Origin: Sphaerochaeta sp. | GTDB taxonomy: Bacteria > Spirochaetota > Spirochaetia > Sphaerochaetales > Sphaerochaetaceae | Direction of reading: 5' to 3' | Assembly: GCA_023228445.1 (NCBI GenBank) | Contig: JALOBD010000033.1 | Coordinates: forward strand, 1-16,678 | Length of the DNA: 16,678 bases | In this document: positions 8,012-14,109 of the stretch, one piece after another | Layout: each line of letters opens with the position of its first letter | How positions within the stretch are numbered: the first letter of the stretch is position 1 | The notes under the pieces: model-generated | Told to the model about the DNA's origin: nothing | Databases searched by the model: none | The model's input: the letters and a program-made list of their open reading frames with translations, nothing else | Position numbers and translations under genes: made by a program

Positions 8012-8166
8012 ATGAATAGATACTGTACGGATGCAATGAGAGTGGTAAGGTGAGTATTCTTCTCGGCTTGTCCCTGTTGTTCCGAGGATGTGCCACAGTC
8101 ACGCACGAACCCTCTCTCCTCGATGACACACTCCTCGCCCCGGAGAGCTTGTATTTTGACCTCTGA
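8012..8166 (+). pseudogene. Probable stump of a lipoprotein gene (signal peptide only)
   Basis: From GTG 8050 the frame reads SILLGLSLLFRGCATVTHEP and on to LLAPESLYFDL, then TGA at 8164-8166. A hydrophobic core followed by G-C-A and a polar segment is the pattern of a lipoprotein signal peptide with its lipidated cysteine. Just upstream in another frame, ATG 8012 reads MNRYCTDAMRVVR, stopping at 8051-8053; joined by a frameshift near 8048-8053 this would supply the basic N-region. Arg two residues before the Cys is unusual for a lipobox. It is either a 38-aa lipoprotein that still works from GTG with a weak GAGAG site, or, more likely, the remains of a longer gene. The rest of 7978-8233 holds nothing else I recognise. 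Confidence 0.4.
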
Positions 8167-8233
8167 GACCCGTTGACTCATAATAAGAATCTGACCCGAG
8201 CGTTGCCAAGCTGTGGAAAAAGTCATGTGCCCC

Positions 8234-8262
8234 TTGACGCATTTTGCCCAGATGCGCATAAT
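8234..8262 (+). promoter_or_regulatory. Strong sigma-70 promoter for the small ribosomal protein gene
   Basis: TTGACG (8234-8239), exactly 17 bases, CATAAT (8257-8262); each box is one mismatch from consensus. Predicted start near 8269, leader about 49 nt. Confidence 0.75.
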
Positions 8263-8317
8263 GGGACGGTAATTACAAAAAATCACCCGACGTCGTCGGT
8301 TGGTAAGGAGCTCTACA

Positions 8318-8410
8318 GTGCCTTGTGGAAGAAAGAGAAAGCGGCATAAGATTGCCACTCATAAGAGAAAGAAGAGACTGAGAAAGAATCGGCATAAGAA
8401 CAAGAAATAA
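8318..8410 (+). CDS. Small basic ribosomal protein, AURKAIP1/COX24 (bS22/mS38-like) type
   Basis: A 30-codon gene starting at GTG 8318, with TAAGGAG at 8304-8310 and seven-base spacing, ending TAA 8408-8410. Of 30 residues, 17 are Lys/Arg and 3 are His. The core GRKRKRHKIATHKRKKRLRK matches the pattern (KKRKRHKxATHKRKKR) that I know from bacterial AURKAIP1/COX24-domain proteins, relatives of mitochondrial mS38 and of mycobacterial bS22, which sit on the small subunit near the decoding region. It has its own strong promoter and intrinsic terminator, so it is expressed alone, just ahead of the rpsF operon. Such genes are easily missed because of length and the GTG start. Function is from family similarity only; it is not the Thermus Thx family, whose sequence differs. 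Confidence 0.85.
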   Translation: MPCGRKRKRHKIATHKRKKRLRKNRHKNKK

Positions 8411-8435
8411 GATTCTTGTCACGTCTCCACACAAA

Positions 8436-8468
8436 GCAAAAGACCGTCGGCTCCCGACGGTTTTTTGC
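8436..8468 (+). terminator. Intrinsic terminator after the small ribosomal protein gene
   Basis: CCGTCGG (8444-8450), loop CTC, CCGACGG (8454-8460), then six T (8461-8466). The stem extends outward through GCAAAAGA pairing with TTTTTTGC, with one G-U pair, to 15 bp. It may also work weakly on the other strand. It separates this gene from the rpsF promoter. Confidence 0.92.
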
Positions 8469-8505
8469 GTGTAGGGGCACCATGCCGTTTTGTTGACCAC
8501 CCCAT

Positions 8506-8514
8506 TGGTAATAT
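8506..8514 (+). promoter_or_regulatory. Extended -10 promoter of the rpsF operon
   Basis: TGG followed by TAATAT (8509-8514) is an extended -10 element; transcription would start near 8521, directly before the leader RNA fold. The -35 is weak (TTTTGT, 8488-8493, 15-base spacing). A TTGACC at 8493-8498 is an alternative -35 but only pairs with a poor -10, TAGTCT at 8517-8522. Confidence 0.5.
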
Positions 8515-8531
8515 GGTAGTCTTCAACCCTA

Positions 8532-8577
8532 CCTCTTTATCCGTCCTTGAGGGCGGATCATTAAGTCCGTAAGGAGG
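8532..8577 (+). promoter_or_regulatory. S6:S18-binding leader RNA (autoregulatory element) of rpsF
   Basis: Outer stem P1 pairs CCTCTTTA (8532-8539) with TAAGGAGG (8570-8577), eight pairs with one G-U, and so covers the rpsF Shine-Dalgarno. Inner hairpin P2 pairs TCCGTCC (8540-8546) with GGGCGGA (8551-8557) around a TTGA loop. The strands between P1 and P2 are uneven: none on the 5' side and 12 bases on the 3' side (8558-8569), ending in CCG. A two-stem hairpin with a CCG in a 3'-side asymmetric loop just ahead of rpsF is the known bacterial S6:S18 motif, thought to mimic the 16S rRNA site so that excess S6-S18 represses its own operon. The fold was found by hand pairing. Confidence 0.78.
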
Positions 8578-8581
8578 AACC

Positions 8582-8863
8582 ATGAGAAATTATGAGTTCA
8601 CCGTTATCTTCACAGCGAATGAAGATAACAAAAACGCTGGTCTTGAGATGGTGACCAGCACCTTTTCCGCTGCTGGGGTGGAGATCACCAAGCAGGAGGA
8701 CATGGGCGTCAAATTCCTCGCCTATGAGATCAAGAAACAGGACAAAGGACACTACGTCTACTTTGAACTGAAAGCAGACCCAGAGAAGATCGTTGAGTTT
8801 GAGAAGGCATTTATGCTGAATCACAACATCATGAAATTCTTGTTTGTCAACAGCGACAAATAA
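8582..8863 (+). CDS. rpsF: Small-subunit ribosomal protein bS6
   Basis: 93-aa bS6, which pairs with bS18 on the 30S platform. The start MRNYEFTVIF and the segment KKQDKGHYVYFELKA (51-65) are diagnostic, as is the end with LNHNIMKFLFV. There is no acidic C-terminal tail of the E. coli type. AAGGAGG at 8571-8577 is four bases before ATG 8582 and lies inside the leader stem. First gene of rpsF-ssb-rpsR-DUF2232-rplI-dnaB; ssb follows after 21 nt. Confidence 0.97.
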   Translation: MRNYEFTVIFTANEDNKNAGLEMVTSTFSAAGVEITKQEDMGVKFLAYEIKKQDKGHYVYFELKADPEKIVEFEKAFMLNHNIMKFLFVNSDK

Positions 8864-8884
8864 ACAACAAAACGGAGCAAGAAC

Positions 8885-9379
8885 ATGGCTAATGACTTGA
8901 ACGTGGTAGCGTTGGTCGGTCGGCTGACGAGGGAGAGCGAGCTTCGCTACTCCAGTGGAGGCATGGCGATCTGTCGTTTTTCCATCGCGGTCAACCGGAG
9001 AAAGAGGACGGCTGACAACAGGTGGGAGGATGAGGCCAACTTTTTTGACTGTACCCTCTTCGGCAAGAGCGCCGAGAACCTGAACCAGTACCTGGACAAA
9101 GGGAGGCAGGTCTCCATCATCGGGGAGCTGCGCCAGAGCAGGTGGGAGCAGGACGGTCAAAACCGCAGCAAGGTCGAAGTGGTCGTGAACTCGCTTCAGC
9201 TCCTCTCCAGCCCCGCCTCCTCGGAGGGCCGCGGTGGACAGCAGCGCACCTGGGGTGACCAACAAGCTCCCCAACGTGGTCAGGGTCAATACCAGGACCG
9301 GCAGAATCGACAGGAACCACCAGAGTCCTTCGACATGGCTGGCCCAGAGCAGTTTGACGACGACCAAATCCCATTCTAA
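8885..9379 (+). CDS. ssb: Single-stranded DNA-binding protein
   Basis: Binds single-stranded DNA in replication, repair and recombination. 164 aa: OB fold over about 1-108 (LNVVALVGRLTRESELRYSS; FFDCTLFGKSAENLNQYLDK), then a Gly/Gln/Arg-rich flexible linker (about 112-150) and the acidic partner-binding tip DDDQIPF (158-164), ending in the usual Ile-Pro-Phe. CGGAG at 8873-8877 precedes ATG 8885 by seven bases. Placed between rpsF and rpsR as in many bacteria. Confidence 0.97.
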   Translation: MANDLNVVALVGRLTRESELRYSSGGMAICRFSIAVNRRKRTADNRWEDEANFFDCTLFGKSAENLNQYLDKGRQVSIIGELRQSRWEQDGQNRSKVEVVVNSLQLLSSPASSEGRGGQQRTWGDQQAPQRGQGQYQDRQNRQEPPESFDMAGPEQFDDDQIPF

Positions 9380-9403
9380 GAGATATTGATAGGAGTACAA
9401 TCT

Positions 9404-9697
9404 ATGCATGATGATGATAAGGATTCCATGATGAACGAGATGGACGGCCGCTCCGGTCGCGGGGACCGGCGCATGGGCGGCAGACGACCTGCTTTCCGTA
9501 AGAAGGTCTGCAGATTCTGCACTCAGGACACCCTTCCCGACTACAAGAACCCCGACCTCTTGCGTCGCTACGTAACCGAGCGTGGCAAGATCCTGCCTGC
9601 CCGGATCACCGGATGCTGTGCAAAGCACCAGCGGGCGGTCACCACCGAGATCAAGCGGGCCCGTGTGCTCGCCTACCTGCCCTTCGAGAAGAAGTAG
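9404..9697 (+). CDS. rpsR: Small-subunit ribosomal protein bS18, cysteine-containing form
   Basis: 97-aa bS18, partner of bS6 in the 30S platform. The family core starts near residue 34 (KKVCRFC) and includes DYKNPDLLRRYVTERGKILP and GCCAKHQR. Cys36, Cys39, Cys72 and His75 fit a zinc-binding CxxC...CxxH arrangement. A 30-residue N-terminal extension rich in Asp, Gly and Arg precedes the core. AGGAGT at 9391-9396 is seven bases before ATG 9404; an in-frame TTG at 9386 lies before this site and is rejected. ssb ends 24 nt upstream; the membrane protein gene starts 2 nt after the stop. Confidence 0.96.
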   Translation: MHDDDKDSMMNEMDGRSGRGDRRMGGRRPAFRKKVCRFCTQDTLPDYKNPDLLRRYVTERGKILPARITGCCAKHQRAVTTEIKRARVLAYLPFEKK

Positions 9698-9699
9698 CC

Positions 9700-10671
9700 A
9701 TGGTACTGACGGACCTCAAGGAAGCAAAACTCAGAAAGGATGCACTGGTCTTGACCGGGGTGAGCTTTGTGCTCTCCCGTCTGTTGGTCGGGAACATGCT
9801 CTTCACGATTCCTTTGTTGGTCCTCCAGTCCCGCTTCTCCAATCGGAGGGAGGCACTTGTCCCGGTGGGACTTTTAGCCCTTTTGATCATGGTCACCGAG
9901 CTCTTCAAGGCAAGAGGGGCATTGGGCTCGAGTGAAGGCAGGCTTCTGTTTTTGGTCAGCCTCTTCATCCCCACAATCCTCTTGGTCGCCTCGGCGGTGT
10001 GGACCGCCTTGGCGGGACGTGCGACCTTCCATCGCTATCTTGTCTCATCCCTCTTCGGGGTGGTGGCATCACTTCTCGCGGTTATCTGGTTCTCCCGGCC
10101 TACGCCCGCGCTTCTGCGCCTCGATGCGCTCTTCTACGAGACCTTCGCCAGCCTCTTTGGACAGAACTCCAATTCAGCCTTTGGCGATGCAGCCATGCAG
10201 AAGCTCTATCGAGCAGCGGTCATGAGCGTCGGTGCCATGTTGGCGCCGATGTGTATGGTATTGGTCGGATTCTCCAGCTTTGTTGCGATGAGTTGGTCCA
10301 GGCGCACTGACGTCGCCTTCTCTGCCACCGTCTCCAGGTGGAGGGTGCCGGACGTGCTGCTGTGGCCCTTCTTGGGAGCATGGACGGTCGTGTTGCTGCT
10401 CTTGGTCACCAAAGCGCCCTATTTGGCGCGTGCGTTGGCCTTGCAGGTTGCACTCTCACTGGGGGTGCTCTACGCAGTGCAAGGGGTAGCCATCATCGTC
10501 CACTTTTTGCTGCGACGCGGCGTACATGTCAATCTCAGCAAGCTGGCCACGTTCGTGTTTCTGTTGGCCTTTGTGGTCCCAGGGCTAAATGTATTGGTCA
10601 TCTTCGCCCTCCCGCTTTTGGGAGTGACGGAGAGTTGGTTCACCTATAGACGTTATGAACAAGGAGTCTGA
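9700..10671 (+). CDS. DUF2232 (YybS-like) integral membrane protein
   Basis: 323-aa multi-pass membrane protein. Hydrophobic stretches near residues 17-46, 52-67, 81-106, 114-133, 170-195, 218-240, 245-275 and 285-310 suggest about eight membrane segments. Function is unknown; DUF2232/YybS proteins are encoded beside rplI in Bacillus and other bacteria, and this gene sits in the same place between rpsR and rplI. That position and topology are the main basis for the family call. It starts 2 nt after rpsR with only a weak upstream site (GAGAAG), so it is probably translated by coupling. Its 3' end carries the Shine-Dalgarno of rplI. The frame is open upstream to 9613 inside rpsR, but that part is a shadow of rpsR. 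Confidence 0.75.
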   Translation: MVLTDLKEAKLRKDALVLTGVSFVLSRLLVGNMLFTIPLLVLQSRFSNRREALVPVGLLALLIMVTELFKARGALGSSEGRLLFLVSLFIPTILLVASAVWTALAGRATFHRYLVSSLFGVVASLLAVIWFSRPTPALLRLDALFYETFASLFGQNSNSAFGDAAMQKLYRAAVMSVGAMLAPMCMVLVGFSSFVAMSWSRRTDVAFSATVSRWRVPDVLLWPFLGAWTVVLLLLVTKAPYLARALALQVALSLGVLYAVQGVAIIVHFLLRRGVHVNLSKLATFVFLLAFVVPGLNVLVIFALPLLGVTESWFTYRRYEQGV

Positions 10672-10674
10672 GAT

Positions 10675-11343
10675 ATGAAAGTCATTTTGAATGAAGATGT
10701 CGCAAACCTCGGTGAAGAGGGCGACGTTGTTGTAGTAAAGCCGGGGTATGCCCGTAACTTCCTGTTGCCCAGAGGCATTGCCGTACGCTTCACCAAGGGC
10801 AACGCGGCGATCTTCGCCTCCCGGGCCGCCTCCATCGAGAAGCGTAAGGAAGAGAAGCGCAAGCAGAGTTCCTCGTTGAAAGACCAGCTCGAGAAAGTTG
10901 AGATCACGATGGTGATGAGTGCTGGCGAGAGCGGCAAGCTCTTTGGTTCAGTGACCAACGCCATGGTGCAGGAGGAGCTTGCCAAACTCGGGTATGAAGT
11001 GGAGCGCAAGAAGATTGAGGTCTCCAGTCACATGATCAAGATGGTCGGCACCTATCCGATTCGCGTCCGCCTGTATGAAGGCGAGGCAGCCGAGCTCACC
11101 CTCACCGTTGAGAGCGAAGCGGTTGTCAAGGCGCGCAAGGCTGAGGAAGCGAAGGCTGAGGCAGCGGCCCTGGCAAAGGCCGAGGCTGAGGCCAAGGCAG
11201 CGGCAGCGGTAGCTGAAGCAGCAGCTGCAGCTGCAGAGGCTGAGGCGGCAGTTGAGGCAGAGGTCGAGCCGACAGCCGAGGCAGAGGCTGAGGCGGTGGT
11301 CGAGGCTGAGGCTGAAGCGCCAGCTGAAGAGCCGGCAGAGTAA
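10675..11343 (+). CDS. rplI: Large-subunit ribosomal protein bL9 with long Ala/Glu tail
   Basis: bL9 binds 23S rRNA near the L1 stalk and helps keep reading frame. The N-terminal domain is canonical (MKVILNEDVANLGEEGDVVV; KPGYARNFLLPRGIA at 22-36), followed by the charged connecting helix (about 40-75) and the C-terminal domain (to about 148). Residues 150-222 are an added tail made mostly of Ala and Glu, with Lys only in its first third, ending in an acidic stretch (EAEAPAEEPAE). Typical bL9 is about 150 aa, so the tail adds half again. AAGGAG at 10661-10666 lies in the previous gene's end, eight bases before ATG 10675. dnaB begins 5 nt after the stop. Confidence 0.97.
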   Translation: MKVILNEDVANLGEEGDVVVVKPGYARNFLLPRGIAVRFTKGNAAIFASRAASIEKRKEEKRKQSSSLKDQLEKVEITMVMSAGESGKLFGSVTNAMVQEELAKLGYEVERKKIEVSSHMIKMVGTYPIRVRLYEGEAAELTLTVESEAVVKARKAEEAKAEAAALAKAEAEAKAAAAVAEAAAAAAEAEAAVEAEVEPTAEAEAEAVVEAEAEAPAEEPAE

Positions 11344-11348
11344 TTTCA

Positions 11349-12734
11349 ATGGCATCGAAGGACGTGATGGGACGCGTTCCTCCACAGAATGAGGAGGCTG
11401 AACGCGCAGTACTCGGAGCTATCCTGCTCAATGAACGGGTCCTCTCAGAGGTCACCGATTATTTGGGCTCGAAGGACTTCTATAAGGTTGCCCATCAACA
11501 GCTTTTCGATGCCATCGTCACATTTCGCCAGGAGAGTGGCGAAACCCTTGATTTGATCACCCTCAGTGCGTTTTTGAAGCGGAAGGGTTTGGTGGAGCGA
11601 TGTGGGGGACTTCCCTACATCGCCGGCCTCACCAATGATGTGCCGACCACCACCAATGCCGGCTACTACGCCAAGATCCTCAAGGCGCTCAGCCAGCGGC
11701 GCAAGCTCTCCCTCTTTGCCAGCAAGCTCACCGACAGTGCTTGGGATGAGAGCCAAGAGATCCAGAAGGTGATCGATGAAGGGGAGCAAGAGCTGAGCAA
11801 GCTCTCCAACGAGACCGCCGGCAGCGATAGCTACTACTCGATCAAGGATTTGATCAGCGCGACCATCAAGGACTTGGAGGAGCGGTCGATCAGCGGGGCA
11901 AAGACTGGTTTTGAGACCGGTTTCAACTCCCTGGACTCGATCACCGGAGGGTTCAAGAAGCAGGAGTTCATCATCGTCGGGGCCCGGCCTTCCATCGGAA
12001 AGACCGCCTTTGCCCTCTCGATGACGCTGAACATGATCATCAAGAAACGGTACCGTGTCGGGTTCTTCTCCCTTGAGATGAGTGCCACCAGCCTCATGGA
12101 GCGCCTGCTCACCGGTCATAGCCGGGTTGACTTCAGCCATATTCGCAAAGCCACCCTCAGGGGCAGCGAGTTGAGCTCGATCATCGACGCCTCGTCGGCC
12201 CTCTACGACGCTGAGCTCTACATCCAGGATACACCGAACATGAAGCTCATGGAGCTCAGGGCGCAGGCTCGGCGTATGAAGCTCGAACACGATGTGCAGG
12301 TGATCTTCGTCGACTATATCGGTCTCATCGACGCTGAGGCGGACAGCCGTGTGCCGCGCCATGAACAGATCTCGATCATCAGTCGCAGTCTCAAGCAACT
12401 GGCCCGCGAGCTTGACATCCCGGTGGTCGTGCTCAGCCAGGTCGGCAGGCAGGCTGATGGGGTTGAACCCAAGCTCGCCGACCTTCGCGACAGCGGCAGC
12501 ATCGAGCAGGACGCTGATGTCGTCATCCTCCTGCACCGCGATGTGACGAAGACCCGAACCGACGATGAGGAAGAACGGCGGCGCAACAACATCCAGGAGA
12601 CGAAGATCATCATGGCCAAGAACCGGAACGGTGAGACGGGGATCTTCTCGCTGGCCTTCGTCAGCAACATCGTCCGCTTCGAGGAGATGGAGTACAGCCG
12701 CCCCTACGTTGCTGCCGCCAATCCTAACGCCTGA
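11349..12734 (+). CDS. dnaB: Replicative DNA helicase DnaB
   Basis: Hexameric helicase that unwinds DNA at the replication fork. 461 aa, the usual length. N-terminal domain with VPPQNEEAERAVLGAILLNE near residues 10-29; RecA-like domain with Walker A GARPSIGKT (211-219), the FFSLEMSATSLMERLL segment after it, Walker B VIFVDYIGLI near 317-326, and the DLRDSGSIEQDADVVILLHR motif. No intein. The upstream ribosome site is poor; an inner ATG at 11367 has AAGGA at 11358-11362 and would give a 455-aa protein that still has the whole domain, so the start is not certain. Last gene of the rpsF operon; its final 11 bp overlap the end of rseP on the other strand. Confidence 0.97.
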   Translation: MASKDVMGRVPPQNEEAERAVLGAILLNERVLSEVTDYLGSKDFYKVAHQQLFDAIVTFRQESGETLDLITLSAFLKRKGLVERCGGLPYIAGLTNDVPTTTNAGYYAKILKALSQRRKLSLFASKLTDSAWDESQEIQKVIDEGEQELSKLSNETAGSDSYYSIKDLISATIKDLEERSISGAKTGFETGFNSLDSITGGFKKQEFIIVGARPSIGKTAFALSMTLNMIIKKRYRVGFFSLEMSATSLMERLLTGHSRVDFSHIRKATLRGSELSSIIDASSALYDAELYIQDTPNMKLMELRAQARRMKLEHDVQVIFVDYIGLIDAEADSRVPRHEQISIISRSLKQLARELDIPVVVLSQVGRQADGVEPKLADLRDSGSIEQDADVVILLHRDVTKTRTDDEEERRRNNIQETKIIMAKNRNGETGIFSLAFVSNIVRFEEMEYSRPYVAAANPNA

Positions 12735-14109
12735 TCGCCAGCGCGTACCTGAGGTCGGAGAAGCTCAAGAATCCAAAGAAGAGCAGGATCATCACCAAGC
12801 CGGTCACCTGCAGTGCCAGGTAGACCCGTGGCTTGATCTGTCTACCGGTGACCCACTCAAAGAGGGCCATCACCACCTGCCCGCCATCGAAGGCCGGCAG
12901 TGGAAAGAGGTTGATGATGGCAAGCGAGATCGAGACCACCCCCATCAAGTAGAGCAGTGCGTGGATGCCGCTGAATGGGTTTTGCTCAAACCCCAGTGAC
13001 GCGATGTCACCGATCAACAGCGCAGAGCGTGCCATGCCGGTCACCGAGCTGTGCAGCTCGCTGCCGCGGGATTTGGTCAGCGAGGAGAGTGAGTCCACGG
13101 TGAGGTCGGCGATGTGGAGGCTCTGCCTGATGCCTCGCACCAGGCTGAAGCGCTCGGGCCTCCCTGCCCGGGTCGCCGACTGCAAGCTGAAGCGGTAGAC
13201 ACTCTTACCGGTATCGTCGCGGTCGGGGATGAAGCTGACCTCATGAGAAGTCCCATCGCGCTCTATGCCCAGCACGACCGCCCCATTTCCGACAGGCAGG
13301 TGGGCAAGCAGGTCGAGGTGATTGTCCACGTTTGTGCCATTGACCGTCACGATCGTATCACCGCGCAAGAGGCCTGCACGCTCTTCGCGGCTGGAGGGTC
13401 GTACACTACCCACCACCGCATCCTGTACCACTGCAAGCCCGTAGCGATACGAGCCATCGCTTCGCATCTCCCCCTCGACGTGGAAGGTACGCTCCACCCC
13501 ATCTCTCAGTACGGTGAAGCGTTCAACACCATCGGAGTGGGAGAGCAGGGCCTCCAGTTCCTCCCAGTCCCGTATCGGCTGTCCATCAAGGGCGATGACC
13601 AGGTCGCCGTTCCGAATCCCCGCCTGCCAGGCAGGGCTCTCATTGGCGCCAAAGAGCGTTTCATAGGTGTTGGTGGTGACCACCCGGGCTTCGGTGGAGA
13701 CCATGGTGAAGGGGAGGGCGGCGAGCAGTGCATAGAGGAGGACCGCGAAGAGGACGTTGAAGGCCACCCCTCCCAGGTAGGTTGCCATCCGTTTGGCCGG
13801 ATGGGCAGCGAAGTAGGAGCCCTCCTCGACGTGGGTGAAGAAGCGGCTCTTGTAGCGTAGTGCACGGGAGAGGTCCTCCGACCCCTTGAGGCGGCAATAC
13901 CCGCCCACCGGCAGCATGCTCAGACGCACTTCGGTCCCCCCGATCTGCCAGCTGACGAGCTTGGGGCCGAACCCCACCGAGAAGACTTCGATGCCGATGC
14001 CGGAGAGCTTGCCGATGACCAGATGCCCTGCCTCGTGGACGAGCACCACCGCGCTGATGCCCACCAAGCCGATGAGATACTTCACCAAGATCGGCCAGAT
14101 GGTACTCAT
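12724..14109 (-). CDS. rseP: RIP site-2 metalloprotease RseP
   Basis: Membrane zinc protease that cuts transmembrane helices (anti-sigma factors, leftover signal peptides). 461 aa. First membrane segment carries HEAGH (25-29); a second membrane segment lies near 108-135; two PDZ domains follow in tandem (about 140-225 with AGIRNGDLVIALDGQPI; 230-300 with AGLLRGDTIVTVNGTNV); last membrane region includes NLFPLPAFDGGQ (400-411), where Asp408 is the third zinc ligand. The common LDG is FDG here. ATG 14109 overlaps the dxr stop as ATGA (14106-14109); the open frame 26 codons upstream of it lies within dxr and is not used. Last gene of uppS-cdsA-dxr-rseP. Confidence 0.95.
   Translation of the reverse strand: MSTIWPILVKYLIGLVGISAVVLVHEAGHLVIGKLSGIGIEVFSVGFGPKLVSWQIGGTEVRLSMLPVGGYCRLKGSEDLSRALRYKSRFFTHVEEGSYFAAHPAKRMATYLGGVAFNVLFAVLLYALLAALPFTMVSTEARVVTTNTYETLFGANESPAWQAGIRNGDLVIALDGQPIRDWEELEALLSHSDGVERFTVLRDGVERTFHVEGEMRSDGSYRYGLAVVQDAVVGSVRPSSREERAGLLRGDTIVTVNGTNVDNHLDLLAHLPVGNGAVVLGIERDGTSHEVSFIPDRDDTGKSVYRFSLQSATRAGRPERFSLVRGIRQSLHIADLTVDSLSSLTKSRGSELHSSVTGMARSALLIGDIASLGFEQNPFSGIHALLYLMGVVSISLAIINLFPLPAFDGGQVVMALFEWVTGRQIKPRVYLALQVTGLVMILLFFGFLSFSDLRYALAIRR

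Noticed and set aside
7945..8358. 137-codon minus-strand open frame across the small ribosomal protein gene
   Set aside because: No similarity, no ribosome site, and it runs through a promoter and a certain gene on the other strand.
8493..8522. TTGACC as the -35 of the rpsF promoter with TAGTCT as -10
   Set aside because: The -10 match is poor and the start would fall next to or inside the leader stem; the extended -10 TGGTAATAT fits better.
9386..9403. TTG 9386 as the rpsR start
   Set aside because: It lies before the AGGAGT ribosome site, which is correctly spaced for ATG 9404.
8561..9628. 355-codon minus-strand open frame over rpsF-ssb-rpsR
   Set aside because: Antisense to three certain genes; no ribosome site or recognisable domain.
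11120..11340. Imperfect short tandem repeats (GAGGCT-like) that might be a repeat array
   Set aside because: They are the codon pattern of the Ala/Glu tail of bL9; units are irregular and there are no spacers, so this is neither a CRISPR nor a separate repeat element.
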